The notes: generated by a model from the letters alone, not told the origin. A stretch of DNA of 64,000 bases from Rhodobacteraceae bacterium HTCC2150 (GCA_000169395.1 AAXZ01000003.1:186001-250000); one strand, 5' to 3'. Numbered from the stretch's first letter, positions 1 to 9,072 are shown. Program-made: numbers and translations.

Positions 1-72
1 TACCAAGCGCGGGTATAGATCGAAGTGCGCCTCATAATCAAACCACCCAGATGATCCAAACTCTCTTTTAAT

Positions 73-171
73 TTAGATGGCCCTTGGACCCAAAAACTCT
101 GCCAACGTGTGCTGCACCGTCTTGTCATCGCGTAGCGCCTCATGCGCCACAGCAAGTTTAAACTTGTCTGC
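73..171 (-). pseudogene. Fragment resembling IS3-family transposase OrfA
   Basis: A 32-codon open stretch on the minus strand reads ADKFKLAVAHEALRDDKTVQ and then a leucine-rich tail before a TAA stop. It resembles the N-terminal helix-turn-helix region of IS3-family OrfA proteins, where a pattern like FK..VA.EAL...KTV..LA is usual. There is no start codon, no OrfB and no inverted repeat nearby, so only a decayed scrap could remain. It lies just beyond the 3' end of the RTX gene. The assignment rests on one short motif. Confidence 0.3.
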
Positions 172-268
172 AAATTTCTATCGCCTCGTCATCTGTGTAT
201 TTATTCGCTTGTCTTGGATACATCTTAGCACACTGTTCAAATTTGCCAGACCGCTTCAGCGCGCTGCT

Positions 269-3200
269 TTAAAAAATAAACGAATCGACCAACAGACTGT
301 AGTCGCCGTCCGAAAAGTCGTGGTTAGTCTGTAGTGTCACGCTTTGCCCAAAGCCGAGTTTCAATAGCGCGTCATTATCGTTGGTCCAAGACAAGCATCT
401 CTCTCGCCACGCATCCGTACTCTCATAGGATTCGAGAAGCGATAAGTCAGTGAGATCAAGGCTATCCGCCGAATCCCCATAACAATTAAAATCCAACACC
501 GTGTCATGATGGGAGCCATTGTCAGACAGGAAAACAAATGTATCCGCTCCTGCACCACCAGAAATCATGTTTTGGCCTGCACCAGCCTCGATCAAATCAT
601 CGCCGGAGCCACCAAAGATTGTGTCCTTCCCCGCGCCACCAGAGATCGTATCCGCACCTGCATCGCCATGCAGCGTATCGTTACCTTGATCACCGTTGAT
701 TTGATCATTATCTGAACCACCGTGCAATTCATCATTGCCGCTGTTGCCCGACAGGAAATCTTCTCCACTGCCGCCTTGCAAAAGGTCTTTGCCGCGTCCA
801 CCCAGCAGCATGTCGCTACCTTCTTTGCCGCTCAGGGTATCGTTGCCTGACCCACCATCCAACTGGTCCGCTCCGGCGCCGCCATCGAGAACGTCATTTC
901 CGTTGCCACCTTCCAATTGGTCGGCATCCGCGCCCCCGTCCATTACGTCGTTTCCAGAGCCACCAAAAAGCTGGTCTTCTCCCTCATCACCAAAAAGCTG
1001 ATCACGACCTGCGCCGCCAAACAACTGATCCGCTCCCTCGTTGCCTGAGAGCGTGTCATTGCCAGTTTCGCCGTACACCACATCGGCGCCGAACCCGCCA
1101 AAGGCAAGATCATTGCCGCGTCCACCATTTACCTCGTCAGTGTCTTCACCACCGTACAAGCTATCATTACCAGAGCCGCCAAAGAGGTGATCGAACCCGG
1201 AGCCGCCGAAAACCAGATCCTGACCCGCTTCCCCGTTCACTGTGTCGTCACCGATCCCACCAATGATGTCGTCGTGACGTCCTCCACCATAGATCTTGTC
1301 GTCGCCATCGCCGCCAAAGATGACGTCATCCCAGCCTTCCCCTTCCAGTTCCGCCACTACAATATCCCGCATCAACACCTTTGCGGTGGCATCTATCTCA
1401 GCGAAAGGGTCATTCCCGCGTGGGTCAACTGCGCCATCATTGTTGCCGGTTGTCTGAGCCGATGACATGAACACAGCCTGTGCGTATTGGCCAGTTTCAC
1501 CGACGTCGATGCGGTAAATCCCGCCCGATTCAGCTGTGTCCTCCGCCAGATCATGGTCACCCGAATTCAGCCCTGCATAGAGGTTGCCCGAGCCGTCTAC
1601 GAAAACGGCGCCATAAGCTCCTTTCGCCATGCCGATTAACGTAACATCCTCAACAAAAGTCTGTGTGATTGGGATATCGGAAACGGTCGGTATGCCGCCG
1701 TTTTCGACATCAGCCAGATCGATGATTAGAATCTTTCCATCTTCGCCATTTGATTGGGGTGCCACAACGCCATAGAACAGATCAGTTTGGTGGCTGTAAG
1801 CGACGTCAAAGATGTTTCCGTTGCTCAGATTTGCGGGCAGCGCAAAGTTCTCTATCGCAGGGTTGCCCTGTGCATCCAGTGCATTGACATCAATCTTAGT
1901 GACACGATCCAGTGAACTGTCAAAAGTCCAAAGATTGCCCGCGTCGTCAAAGTCACCAACAAAGTCTGCGTATTGCCCATCGCCAAGCTTGTAGATTGCG
2001 CCAGTTGCATCCATCATCACCAGACTGTTTGGCGATACTGATACACCAAGTGCGTCCGTACCGTCAGCCTTTGCGTAGCCGTAGATCAAATCATCCTGAA
2101 CGTTCAGTCCAATAGCATTTACTCTGACCCCAGTCTCAGGACCCGCGACAGTATAGCCTTGCGTGACGGTATCAAAAATCTGTAATTGACCCGAGATAAC
2201 CTGCAGCAACTTGGACTGTCCCGGCGCAAAGCCAGAAACCATGATATCTCCATCCCCAAGGTCAACAGTTTTTTCATAAGAGTAGATCGGTCCACTGGTG
2301 TCATAGATCGATGCTGCGTTTGAATCAGGATCAGCGGTGCTTATCGCGATCGCGGTGTCCGCTCCAAAGCCCTGTACTTCATAGTTCAGAGTACGAAATT
2401 CGCCACTGCCCACTTCGATCTTATCGATGACCTGGTCGTTCCACAGCACCTCAATAGCACCAGATGTGAACCCACCAGCAAAGTTAGCAGCAACATCAAT
2501 GCTCACTTTGTAAGTCTTTTCGGATTGCGTATCTATGACTTGAGACATCTTGGTCTGGCCAGTGTCACTATCCTGGGTAACCGTCCAATCCGCACCCTCA
2601 AACTGCGCAACAGACAAACCGACCGAGGTGTCCTCACCAGCCAGCAGGTTATCAGGTAGTTTGTCGCCGTAGATGACATCGTTACCTATGCCACCATCCA
2701 GCGTGTCTTCGCCGGCGCCACCCACCGCATAGTCATTGCCCTCATGGAGGTTGATCTTGTCGTCTGCTGTGCCACCGTATGCGACGTCATGCCCGAGACC
2801 GGCGTTTAGGATATCTTCGCCGTCCTCTCCACGTAGTAGATCGTCCCCTTCATCACCTTGAAGTAAGTCGTTGCCGGTCCCGCCGCGCAAAGCATCTGCG
2901 TCAGCGCCGCCGTAAAGCATATCGGCTCCGGCTTCGCCCATGAGAACATCGCGCCCCGTTCCACCGAGAACTGCGTCGTTTCCGGTGCCCCCAAAAAGAC
3001 TGTCATCACCATCAGCTCCATAAAGAAGATCCGTGCCAAAGCCACCGTAAGCGGCGTCGTTCTGCGATCCGCCGTCGAGTGTGTCGTTTCCGGTCCCGCC
3101 AAAAAGTTGATCAGTATCCAAGCCACCATGAACGTAGTCGGTCCCCTCCTGCCCATAAATCACGTCCGAATCGCGTTGCCCAAAAAGCCGGTCATTGCCG

Positions 3201-3562
3201 GATTGGCCATGGATCTCATCCGTGCCGGACCCACCCCAAATCTGGTCATCGATGCCGCCAGTTCCCTGCGCTGGAGCGTTTGAAGTCAGAACGTCGCCGC
3301 CAAAGAGCACATCATCGCCGGACCCACCGTAAATCCGGTCCGATCCATAGTCGCCGTTGACCGTGTCGTCACCGGTGCCCGCATAGGCACGGTCCTCGTC
3401 TCCGCCTAGTGACACTAAGTCCGAGCCGCCACTGCCAAACACTTTGTCCTGGCTGCCGGAGGTCGAGATAATGTCATCTCCGCCCTTGGCAAAAACGGTG
3501 TCTTTGCCCGCGCCACCGTTCAGATCATCGTTTTGCGACGTACCATAAATTTTCCCTGACAT
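269..3562 (-). CDS. RTX repeat protein, calcium-binding, probably type I secreted
   Basis: This 1,097-residue protein is dominated by glycine- and aspartate-rich RTX nonapeptides (GGxGxDxux), which fold into calcium-binding parallel beta-rolls outside the cell. Two RTX blocks, about residues 10-310 and 775-1010, flank a central region of about 450 residues without repeats. That region starts beta-sandwich-like and continues with propeller-like strands (for example LLQVISGQLQIFDT and GNLYAGLN). The C-terminus has the ADTFVF and VLDF motifs and a hydrophobic tail typical of uncleaved type I secretion signals, and there is no N-terminal signal peptide. ATG at 3562 is preferred because AAAGG lies 8 bases upstream, while the alternative GTG at 3571 overlaps that site. 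No ABC exporter is adjacent. No catalytic motif was recognised in the centre, so its activity is unknown; adhesion or surface-layer roles are possible. Confidence 0.9.
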   Translation of the reverse strand: MSGKIYGTSQNDDLNGGAGKDTVFAKGGDDIISTSGSQDKVFGSGGSDLVSLGGDEDRAYAGTGDDTVNGDYGSDRIYGGSGDDVLFGGDVLTSNAPAQGTGGIDDQIWGGSGTDEIHGQSGNDRLFGQRDSDVIYGQEGTDYVHGGLDTDQLFGGTGNDTLDGGSQNDAAYGGFGTDLLYGADGDDSLFGGTGNDAVLGGTGRDVLMGEAGADMLYGGADADALRGGTGNDLLQGDEGDDLLRGEDGEDILNAGLGHDVAYGGTADDKINLHEGNDYAVGGAGEDTLDGGIGNDVIYGDKLPDNLLAGEDTSVGLSVAQFEGADWTVTQDSDTGQTKMSQVIDTQSEKTYKVSIDVAANFAGGFTSGAIEVLWNDQVIDKIEVGSGEFRTLNYEVQGFGADTAIAISTADPDSNAASIYDTSGPIYSYEKTVDLGDGDIMVSGFAPGQSKLLQVISGQLQIFDTVTQGYTVAGPETGVRVNAIGLNVQDDLIYGYAKADGTDALGVSVSPNSLVMMDATGAIYKLGDGQYADFVGDFDDAGNLWTFDSSLDRVTKIDVNALDAQGNPAIENFALPANLSNGNIFDVAYSHQTDLFYGVVAPQSNGEDGKILIIDLADVENGGIPTVSDIPITQTFVEDVTLIGMAKGAYGAVFVDGSGNLYAGLNSGDHDLAEDTAESGGIYRIDVGETGQYAQAVFMSSAQTTGNNDGAVDPRGNDPFAEIDATAKVLMRDIVVAELEGEGWDDVIFGGDGDDKIYGGGRHDDIIGGIGDDTVNGEAGQDLVFGGSGFDHLFGGSGNDSLYGGEDTDEVNGGRGNDLAFGGFGADVVYGETGNDTLSGNEGADQLFGGAGRDQLFGDEGEDQLFGGSGNDVMDGGADADQLEGGNGNDVLDGGAGADQLDGGSGNDTLSGKEGSDMLLGGRGKDLLQGGSGEDFLSGNSGNDELHGGSDNDQINGDQGNDTLHGDAGADTISGGAGKDTIFGGSGDDLIEAGAGQNMISGGAGADTFVFLSDNGSHHDTVLDFNCYGDSADSLDLTDLSLLESYESTDAWRERCLSWTNDNDALLKLGFGQSVTLQTNHDFSDGDYSLLVDSFIF

Positions 3563-3571
3563 CGCACACAC

Positions 3572-3912
3572 CTTTTACTTGCAGCCCTGTGTAAGTGATA
3601 GCTGGATAATGTCACCTCTGCATCTGCCATTAAGTCTACTGCGAGACGCAAAAGGATAGGTGAAATAGACTTTTGAACAGATGCGAACAGAAGAATAGAG
3701 GTGGTCCTGGAAATTAGGACCAATTGGTAAGGTGGACCGCATGACGAAAGAAGTGATCTGAAATGAAGAAATGAAAGAACCATTCGCTAGAGTTTAGGGT
3801 TAAGGTCGCACTTGAAGGGATCCGTGATGAGATGAGGTCGGTGGAACTGTCCAAGTAACACGACATACATCCGACGCAAATCGACACATGGAACTGAGCC
3901 TCCCCCTTTGAA
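3572..3912. other. Intergenic region upstream of the RTX gene
   Basis: No convincing gene was found in this stretch. It must contain the promoter of the reverse-strand RTX gene, but no clear -35/-10 pair was recognised. The inverted repeat TGGTCCT (3702-3708) and AGGACCA (3716-3722) runs directly into the palindrome ACCAATTGGT (3719-3728). That arrangement would suit a dimeric repressor such as a GntR-type protein. The right edge is the left inverted repeat of the IS6-like element. Confidence 0.4.
3702..3728. promoter_or_regulatory. Overlapping palindromes, possible operator
   Basis: TGGTCCT and AGGACCA are separated by seven bases, and the second arm overlaps the perfect palindrome ACCAATTGGT. 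The pair lies about 140 bases upstream of the RTX start codon. TTGGT/ACCAA half-sites are common for GntR-family regulators, but no such regulator is nearby and the role is inferred from symmetry alone. Confidence 0.25.
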
Positions 3913-4743
3913 GGGTTCTGTCGCAAAGTTTCACGGGCGGTATCTATTCAGTTCCGGTTGTGGGATGTATTTTTGAAAAGAGCTGCAGGCGGGGCCCCTT
4001 CATGAGCATCGATTTCAAAGGCGCACATTATCCAAAAGCGGTGATCATCCACGCCGTGTTTTTCTACGTCCGTTATGGCGTGTCTTATCGTGATCTCGAA
4101 GAGATATTGGCCAAGCGTGGTGTGGCCGTCGATCACACCACGCTGAATCGCTGGGTCGTGAAATATGCGCCGTTGATCGCCGCAAAGGCCCAGGCCAAGA
4201 AGCGATCTACAAGCGTTTCCTGGCGGATGGATGAAACCTACATCAAGGTGAAAGGCAAGTGGATGTATTATTATCGAGCCGTCGATAAGTTTGGCAAAAC
4301 CCTTGATTTCATGCTCTCTGAGCGCCGAGACAAAGCAGCAGCCACCGCATTCTTTACCCGCGCAATAGGCAACAACGGCTTCCCCGACAGAGTTGTGATC
4401 GACAAAAGTGGTGCCAATCTCGCCGGGCTACAAAACATGAATTGCTTGCTGATTCTAAATGGATGGTTCTGGCTGGTCGAAGTGTTGCAGGTCAAATATC
4501 TCAACAATATAATTGAGCAGGACCACCGTTTCATCAAAAAGTTGACACGACAGGTGAAGGGGTTCAAATCCTTCAACTCAGCCTCGGCGACACTGGAAGG
4601 CATCGAAGTCGCCCACATGATCCGCAAGCAACAATTTGAGACGTTGGGCCAATCCGCATTCAAGCAATTTGCTGCTCTCGCTGGATAACTATGTCTAGCC
4701 AAATCGATGAATCCGCAGCCCGTCAAAACTTGCAACAGAACCC
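3913..4743 (+). mobile_element. IS6-family insertion sequence
   Basis: This 831-bp element is bounded by near-perfect inverted repeats. The left end reads GGGTTCTGTCGCAAAGTTT (3913-3931), and the right end is its complement with small differences, ending at 4743. The sequence GGnTCTGTnGCAAA is typical of IS6 (IS26-like) ends, and the element carries a single transposase gene. The 8 bases outside the left end (cctttgaa) and the right end (ataaagtt) differ, so no target duplication is visible. That is expected if the copy arose by cointegration or if flanking DNA was later deleted. Confidence 0.9.
4002..4688 (+). CDS. IS6-family transposase
   Basis: This 228-residue DDE transposase catalyses replicative transposition of the surrounding element. 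The catalytic triad is visible as WRMDETY (first Asp), VVIDKSG (second Asp) and NNIIEQDHR (Glu, followed by the family's RRxK-like region). The N-terminal part reads YPKAVIIHAVFFYVRYGVSYR, typical of the IS6 helix-turn-helix. ATG at 4002 gives the usual family N-terminus MSIDFKG; an in-frame GTG at 3960 would add 14 residues without a better ribosome site. Length and motifs look intact, so the copy may be active. Confidence 0.9.
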   Translation: MSIDFKGAHYPKAVIIHAVFFYVRYGVSYRDLEEILAKRGVAVDHTTLNRWVVKYAPLIAAKAQAKKRSTSVSWRMDETYIKVKGKWMYYYRAVDKFGKTLDFMLSERRDKAAATAFFTRAIGNNGFPDRVVIDKSGANLAGLQNMNCLLILNGWFWLVEVLQVKYLNNIIEQDHRFIKKLTRQVKGFKSFNSASATLEGIEVAHMIRKQQFETLGQSAFKQFAALAG

Positions 4744-4749
4744 ATAAAG

Positions 4750-4871
4750 TTCCCTGTTAATTTTAGCACCAATGTCCAAATCCCCAATAGGCTATGGAGT
4801 TTTAACAGTCCTAAAATTTAAACCTAAAAAATTCCCTGTTAAATTCCCTGTTAGTTCCCAATAACAGGGAA
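4750..4871. repeat. Cluster of TTCCCTGTTA repeats between two IS elements
   Basis: TTCCCTGTTA occurs in direct orientation at 4750-4759, 4832-4841 and 4844-4853, and as its complement TAACAGGGAA at 4862-4871. The last two copies form an inverted pair around AGTTCCCAA, able to make a hairpin. The block is AT-rich, non-coding, and lies between the IS6 right end and the IS481 left end. The layout resembles iterons or a recombinase-binding array, or a spreading short repeat, but no replication protein or integrase sits beside it. Confidence 0.6.
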
Positions 4872-4925
4872 AACCCACCCTCGCCAAATGAGCGTCTGAG
4901 TAAAGTGTAGATATGTACGGACTCT

Positions 4926-5886
4926 CGGGACACTTCCTGTAAACTCCCTTATTTAGGGATGGAGGAAGTTTCCATGACGAACGAAGAACGCGACATTCAA
5001 CGCAAATTGAGGGTGCTTCAACACGCCGAAAAGATCGGCAATGCCCGCAAAGCCTGTCGGTATTTTGGGATTGGGAGATCCAGCTTCTATAGATGGCGGG
5101 ATGCGTATCAAAAGCATGGCGAATCTGGTCTGAAGAATGCCAAATCTATTCCAAAGAACCCTGCCAATCAAACGCCGCCAGAGATCGTGGAGAAGGTTCT
5201 GTATCTACGCCGCAAGTATCACCTCGGGCCCATCAGGATCGTCTGGTATTTGGCGCGCTATCACGGCATCAAAATCTCGGATGCAGGGGTTTACCGTATC
5301 CTCAAGCGCAATGGTCTCAACCGACTACCCAGAGGCACACGAATGCGTAAATTACACACAAAACGCTATCAGAAACAGGTGCCAGGACACCATATCCAAG
5401 TTGACGTCAAGTTTCTGACATTCAAAGGAAAACGCGGCGAGAAAGTACGCCGCTTCCAGTTCACCGCGATCGATGATGCGACAAGAGTTCGGGCCCTTAA
5501 GATCTACGAGAAACACACGCAGGCAAGCGCAATCGACTTCATTGATCACATCATTGAAAAGTTCCCGTTCCGTATTCGTGAAGTGCGGACAGATAACGGC
5601 CACGAGTTCCAAGCCAAATTCCATTGGCATGTTGAAGATGTTGGGATCAGGCACGCCTACATAAAACGCGGCACGCCCCAGTTAAATGGAAAAGTGGAGC
5701 GATCTCACCGATCCGATCAACAGGAGTTCTATCAGCTCCTGAGCTACAAGGGTGATGTCGATCTCGAGGCCAAGCTGGACGAGTGGGAACGGTTTTACAA
5801 CTTCGCCAGACCACACGGCGCGCACAATGGGCAGACCCCTTACGAAGCTCTCAGAGACAAGCTACAGTAACCCCACAAGTGTCCCG
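4926..5886 (+). mobile_element. IS481-family insertion sequence
   Basis: The element is about 960 bp long. CGGGACACTT at 4926-4935 is matched by its complement AAGTGTCCCG at 5877-5886, which is the usual kind of end for this family. It encodes one transposase in the same direction. The exact outer boundaries may extend two or three bases further on each side. No convincing target duplication was found. Confidence 0.8.
4974..5870 (+). CDS. IS481-family transposase
   Basis: This is a transposase of 298 residues. The N-terminal helix-turn-helix (about residues 10-60) contains ARKACRYFGIGRSSFYRWRD, followed by an HTH_29-like linker and an rve integrase core. The catalytic residues appear as QVDVKFL (first Asp), VRTDNGHEF (second Asp) and LNGKVERSHR (Glu). 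ATG at 4974 is chosen because GGAGGA at 4961-4966 sits 7 bases upstream; the in-frame ATG at 4959 would place that site inside the gene. The frame is intact, so the element may be functional. Confidence 0.9.
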   Translation: MTNEERDIQRKLRVLQHAEKIGNARKACRYFGIGRSSFYRWRDAYQKHGESGLKNAKSIPKNPANQTPPEIVEKVLYLRRKYHLGPIRIVWYLARYHGIKISDAGVYRILKRNGLNRLPRGTRMRKLHTKRYQKQVPGHHIQVDVKFLTFKGKRGEKVRRFQFTAIDDATRVRALKIYEKHTQASAIDFIDHIIEKFPFRIREVRTDNGHEFQAKFHWHVEDVGIRHAYIKRGTPQLNGKVERSHRSDQQEFYQLLSYKGDVDLEAKLDEWERFYNFARPHGAHNGQTPYEALRDKLQ

Positions 5887-5889
5887 CAG

Positions 5890-6627
5890 GTTCGTCTAGG
5901 CTACACGGGCAACCTCGTACCTTTGCACTATGTTTTTACTACTGACCGAGTAACGCGTACTTACGTTGATATATTTGGGATGGCTTGGGCTCTCTTGTCG
6001 TTTGGACCGTTTGCTTGGGACTTGAAGTAACGCATCCATTGTTCGTGTCATGGGGCAACTCTGGCCACACGCGTTTCCCATTCCGACCTCAAATAATGCG
6101 AGTCCACTGGGGAGTACAGATAACGGTGTTTGCATCATGTTTTTAAGGGACAGGTGGACCACGTTTTTCGAATTCGACGCCGTCAGATAGCCCCAAAATC
6201 CCAATGTGGACCACGCGAGTTCCATGCAAAATGTAATTATTGTTTATTATCAATGATTTAGGAAAAATGTGGTGCCCCCACACGGACTAACCTCAAAATG
6301 CTAAAGCATTTCTCGAACCGCCGTGAGCTTACCAAGGTTATCCTTGCGAGTAGCTTTTATCTAGCCTACTCAATAACATAGCCAATCTGACTGCACTTGA
6401 ATCCTGCTGAATTATCTACGGCCTGTCAACATCATTTTAGGCCTCAAACACCACAAACACTGAAATGTAACTCAAGATGTACCCAACAGTCTGGATATAG
6501 GAGGCAACAGATTAGTTGTTATTTTTCAGTATGTTAAAAGGATTATTCGTTTGATTGCAGGTGTTTGTCTTTTGGGGGTGTATTACAGCTGTCTAACACC
6601 GCATCCATGTTGCTACGACAAACAGTT
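5890..6627. other. Gene-poor gap between IS481 and the polymerase-like gene
   Basis: No open frame here has a recognisable domain. The sequence is AT-rich and contains a short palindrome AAATGCTAAAGCATTT near 6296-6311. Two copies of GTGGACCACG lie at about 6153 and 6204. A reverse frame across 5896-6225 is open for 109 codons, but it has no ribosome site and no family I recognise. The region may be remnant DNA left by insertions. Confidence 0.4.
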
Positions 6628-7968
6628 CTATTTCACCTTCATCATGGGCCAAACACCCAACTGATCGTAGAAAACTTGACGGTACATCTGTTCAGCTTGC
6701 TCTCTATGTTTGAGAGGTACGATGATGCTGTCATGAATAGGCAGTACCCCTATCCCGTGCTCTAGTAACTGCTCCATCGTTACCCTCAGCACCTCAGCCT
6801 CACGATAGTTTAAGTAAGCCCAATCCATGTGGCGTTTCTTAAGCATTCCAATCTGAGGCATACCCCTCATCATGGCTGACTTTATGTCGTTCCACGGGAT
6901 AGTTGAGGCTACGTCTGGATGGTCGTCTTTTAGAGCCTTTGGATGCTGCTTTTGAGTGAGAGCCCCGTTCCCTAAGCTAGAGGTAAAGATAGTCTTCACG
7001 GCCTCCCGTGTAAGCTGTGGCAGGACATCCACAACTGCCTGATAGTAATCGAAGCACTCTCTGTCGTTTAGCCTGTTCTTGCTTACGTAAAGACCGAACA
7101 AGACTGATGGGATTGAAGACACAATGTCGATCTCACAACAGACTTCACCATCAATACGGAGTGTGTCCAAACGAGTAGCTGAAGGCATGGTTTGAACGGG
7201 AGAATGGTATCTTCCATAGTTTTTGATGTGACTCTTAAATAGCCTCGTCAGGGGCTGAAACTTTGCACTGCGACCTTTGATTATGATCCCACTGTAGTCG
7301 TGCTCTGCCATGGCCCTGCGTAGCTGTACGACCCCGTCAGAGACCTTACTCCACTCCTCTTTCGTCGCTTTCTCGTACTTGAACCGTAAGCCTTTAGCCT
7401 TCTCAGCTTTGGACTTCGTCCTCTCTGAAAACCTGATTGGTCTGTACGTCAGATCGTCATAGGGATCGTGCTTCAAACCAGACTGTAGCTCTTCAAACTC
7501 AAGCTCTTGATCTGGGATTAACGAAAGCAACTCATCTGATGGTCGATACCTTGGGGCTAGATTATCGACTGCTAGTGCCGAGGGATCAGAAACACGTATC
7601 AAGTGACCATTATTGATCAGATCACCTATGATATTGTGAAACGCTGTGTAGCCAACCTCATAATTGAGTTTGTTGTAGTTACCCCTGTTCTTCTGGAAGA
7701 AGATCAGATCGTCATCACCATCTAAGATGGCCTTAACCAAAGCCGATATTACGATCTTAGCTTTCCTACGTTTCTTAAAAGCTCTACGATCACCTAGAAG
7801 GCTAGGGCTAAGGAGTGACAAAATCGGATCAAGAAGAACAGGCTTTAAGTCTTCATTATCACAGGTCTCTATCCAAGCAGGAATGACCATCAAACCCGTT
7901 CTTCGTTCATCGTTTATCTCTTTCATTGTTCTAGAACGAAAGGTCTTAGACTGGGCGGAAGAAGTCAT
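6628..7968 (-). CDS. Compact family A / T7-like polymerase-related protein
   Basis: This 446-residue protein is not a standard annotated gene. Its C-terminal half shows the ordered motifs of single-subunit polymerase palms. Motif A is CEIDIVSSIPSVL with Asp281. A motif-B-like helix TREAVKTIF...LGNG has Arg321 and Lys325 at the spacing seen in T7 RNA polymerase and Pol I (R-x3-K), ending in Asn334-Gly335. Motif C is LPIHDSIIVP with His412-Asp413-Ser414. The N-terminal 200 residues are basic and helical and may bind nucleic acid. No 3'-5' exonuclease, primase or helicase domain was seen, and the A-to-C distance is shorter than in Pol I. It lies alone in a mobile-element-rich region, which suggests a plasmid, phage or defence origin. 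Polymerase activity is inferred from motifs only. Confidence 0.6.
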   Translation of the reverse strand: MTSSAQSKTFRSRTMKEINDERRTGLMVIPAWIETCDNEDLKPVLLDPILSLLSPSLLGDRRAFKKRRKAKIVISALVKAILDGDDDLIFFQKNRGNYNKLNYEVGYTAFHNIIGDLINNGHLIRVSDPSALAVDNLAPRYRPSDELLSLIPDQELEFEELQSGLKHDPYDDLTYRPIRFSERTKSKAEKAKGLRFKYEKATKEEWSKVSDGVVQLRRAMAEHDYSGIIIKGRSAKFQPLTRLFKSHIKNYGRYHSPVQTMPSATRLDTLRIDGEVCCEIDIVSSIPSVLFGLYVSKNRLNDRECFDYYQAVVDVLPQLTREAVKTIFTSSLGNGALTQKQHPKALKDDHPDVASTIPWNDIKSAMMRGMPQIGMLKKRHMDWAYLNYREAEVLRVTMEQLLEHGIGVLPIHDSIIVPLKHREQAEQMYRQVFYDQLGVWPMMKVK

Positions 7969-8463
7969 TTTTAGCTTTCTTAGGCAGGAAGGAAGGGAGA
8001 GAGAGAATGAAGGTAGGATGGTGCACTTTCATGCTATCCTTTAAGGAGGTCTTGGCAGGGTACTACTGGTCCCTTTTGAGCCACATGTATCACAGAATGT
8101 ACCCAACTTCATCTACTGAATAGCCTCAAACATCAGTAAAATATGATCTACGGATACAAACCATGGGTCCTGCTTCAGGATTCATACCTGTAAAATAAAC
8201 ATTGTTATGGGCTCGTTGCCCCTACCCAGGGGGGGGAGCACCCCACCCGCTTGTATGTACAACACACCAAAACATTTGCTGACAGAAATCCTAGACACCG
8301 TGGACTCAATACAAGCCCCCGTGGAGAGCAATCAGGTCCGTTCAAGTAGGGTGACCTAGGTCAGCATCGACATTGGAATCCACGGGCTATGCCAGAGCCT
8401 TAAATGGCTTGCCGACTCAGGCTCACTATGTAAATCTCATATTGAAATTTATGGAGAGTGAAG
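7969..8463. other. Non-coding gap with GC-rich hairpins
   Basis: This is the divergent upstream region of the polymerase-like gene and the SH3 gene. It contains a purine-rich strip at about 7990-8020 and a C-run followed by a run of eight Gs near 8220-8240 that can form hairpins. No open frame with a ribosome site and recognisable product was found. Confidence 0.4.
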
Positions 8464-9072
8464 ATGCGTAAGGCGTTAGTTAGGATGATCGGATTACTTT
8501 TGGTTTTTGGAACTGCTAGCTTCGCTGAGCCTATCCCACCCGTTAAGAATGTTTTTTATCGGGTCGTCGGCGTTGCTTCAAACGACGTATTAAATATTCG
8601 TGCTCAACCTACATCCCGCTCTGAGATTATTGGAGTATTTTACCATAACCACCCGTTGTTTGAAGTGACTGGTAGTGATGGCAGGTGGGTGCGGGTCAAC
8701 TTAGAAGAATATTCGGGCTGGGTCCATTCAGGCTATATACAGCAAGTAAATGTACTAACTTTCCCACAAACAAATCTACCTAACGGTTTGAAATGCTACG
8801 GCGAAGAGCCGTTTTGGACTGTAACCCTAGGTGGTGGCCGTCTCCAACTCCAGAGTATGACGTTTGGAGAGAAGGTTTATGCAGTATCAACCATCGAAAG
8901 TATTGGTGACGGCTACTTAATTACTGGAATAAGTAAATCTGCGAATGAAATTTCAATTGTTGTTAAAGATGAAATGGCCTCAAGCTCAATGGTTGAAAAC
9001 TATTATAACTGGTCGGTTTCATTAGAAATGGATGGTTATTCGGTGCTTGGTGGTACTGGCTGTGGCCTTTAA
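8464..9072 (+). CDS. Secreted SH3b-domain protein
   Basis: The product is a 202-residue exported protein. A signal peptide (hydrophobic core RMIGLLLVFGTASFA) precedes a bacterial SH3 domain at about residues 30-95, recognisable from VLNIRAQPTSRSEIIG, GRWVRVNLE and GWVHSGYI. The second half, starting CYGEEPFWTVTL, resembles the small beta-barrel module (GxEPFW motif) found in COG3650-type envelope proteins. Such proteins usually bind cell-wall components, but no catalytic site is visible. ATG 8464 has GGAG 7 bases upstream; the in-frame GTG at 8458 is less likely. It stands alone between mobile fragments. Confidence 0.75.
   Translation: MRKALVRMIGLLLVFGTASFAEPIPPVKNVFYRVVGVASNDVLNIRAQPTSRSEIIGVFYHNHPLFEVTGSDGRWVRVNLEEYSGWVHSGYIQQVNVLTFPQTNLPNGLKCYGEEPFWTVTLGGGRLQLQSMTFGEKVYAVSTIESIGDGYLITGISKSANEISIVVKDEMASSSMVENYYNWSVSLEMDGYSVLGGTGCGL

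Noticed and set aside
735-3360. Plus-strand frames of 80-95 codons across the RTX gene
   Set aside because: They are by-products of the repetitive GGxGxD codons on the opposite strand, with no ribosome sites and with proline- or serine-rich sequence.
4750-4871. CRISPR array
   Set aside because: The repeat unit is about 10 bases with irregular spacing and one copy inverted, and no cas gene is present.
5896-6225. Reverse-strand 109-codon frame in the gap after IS481
   Set aside because: It has no ribosome site, no recognisable domain and an odd amino-acid mix; the region looks like remnant DNA.
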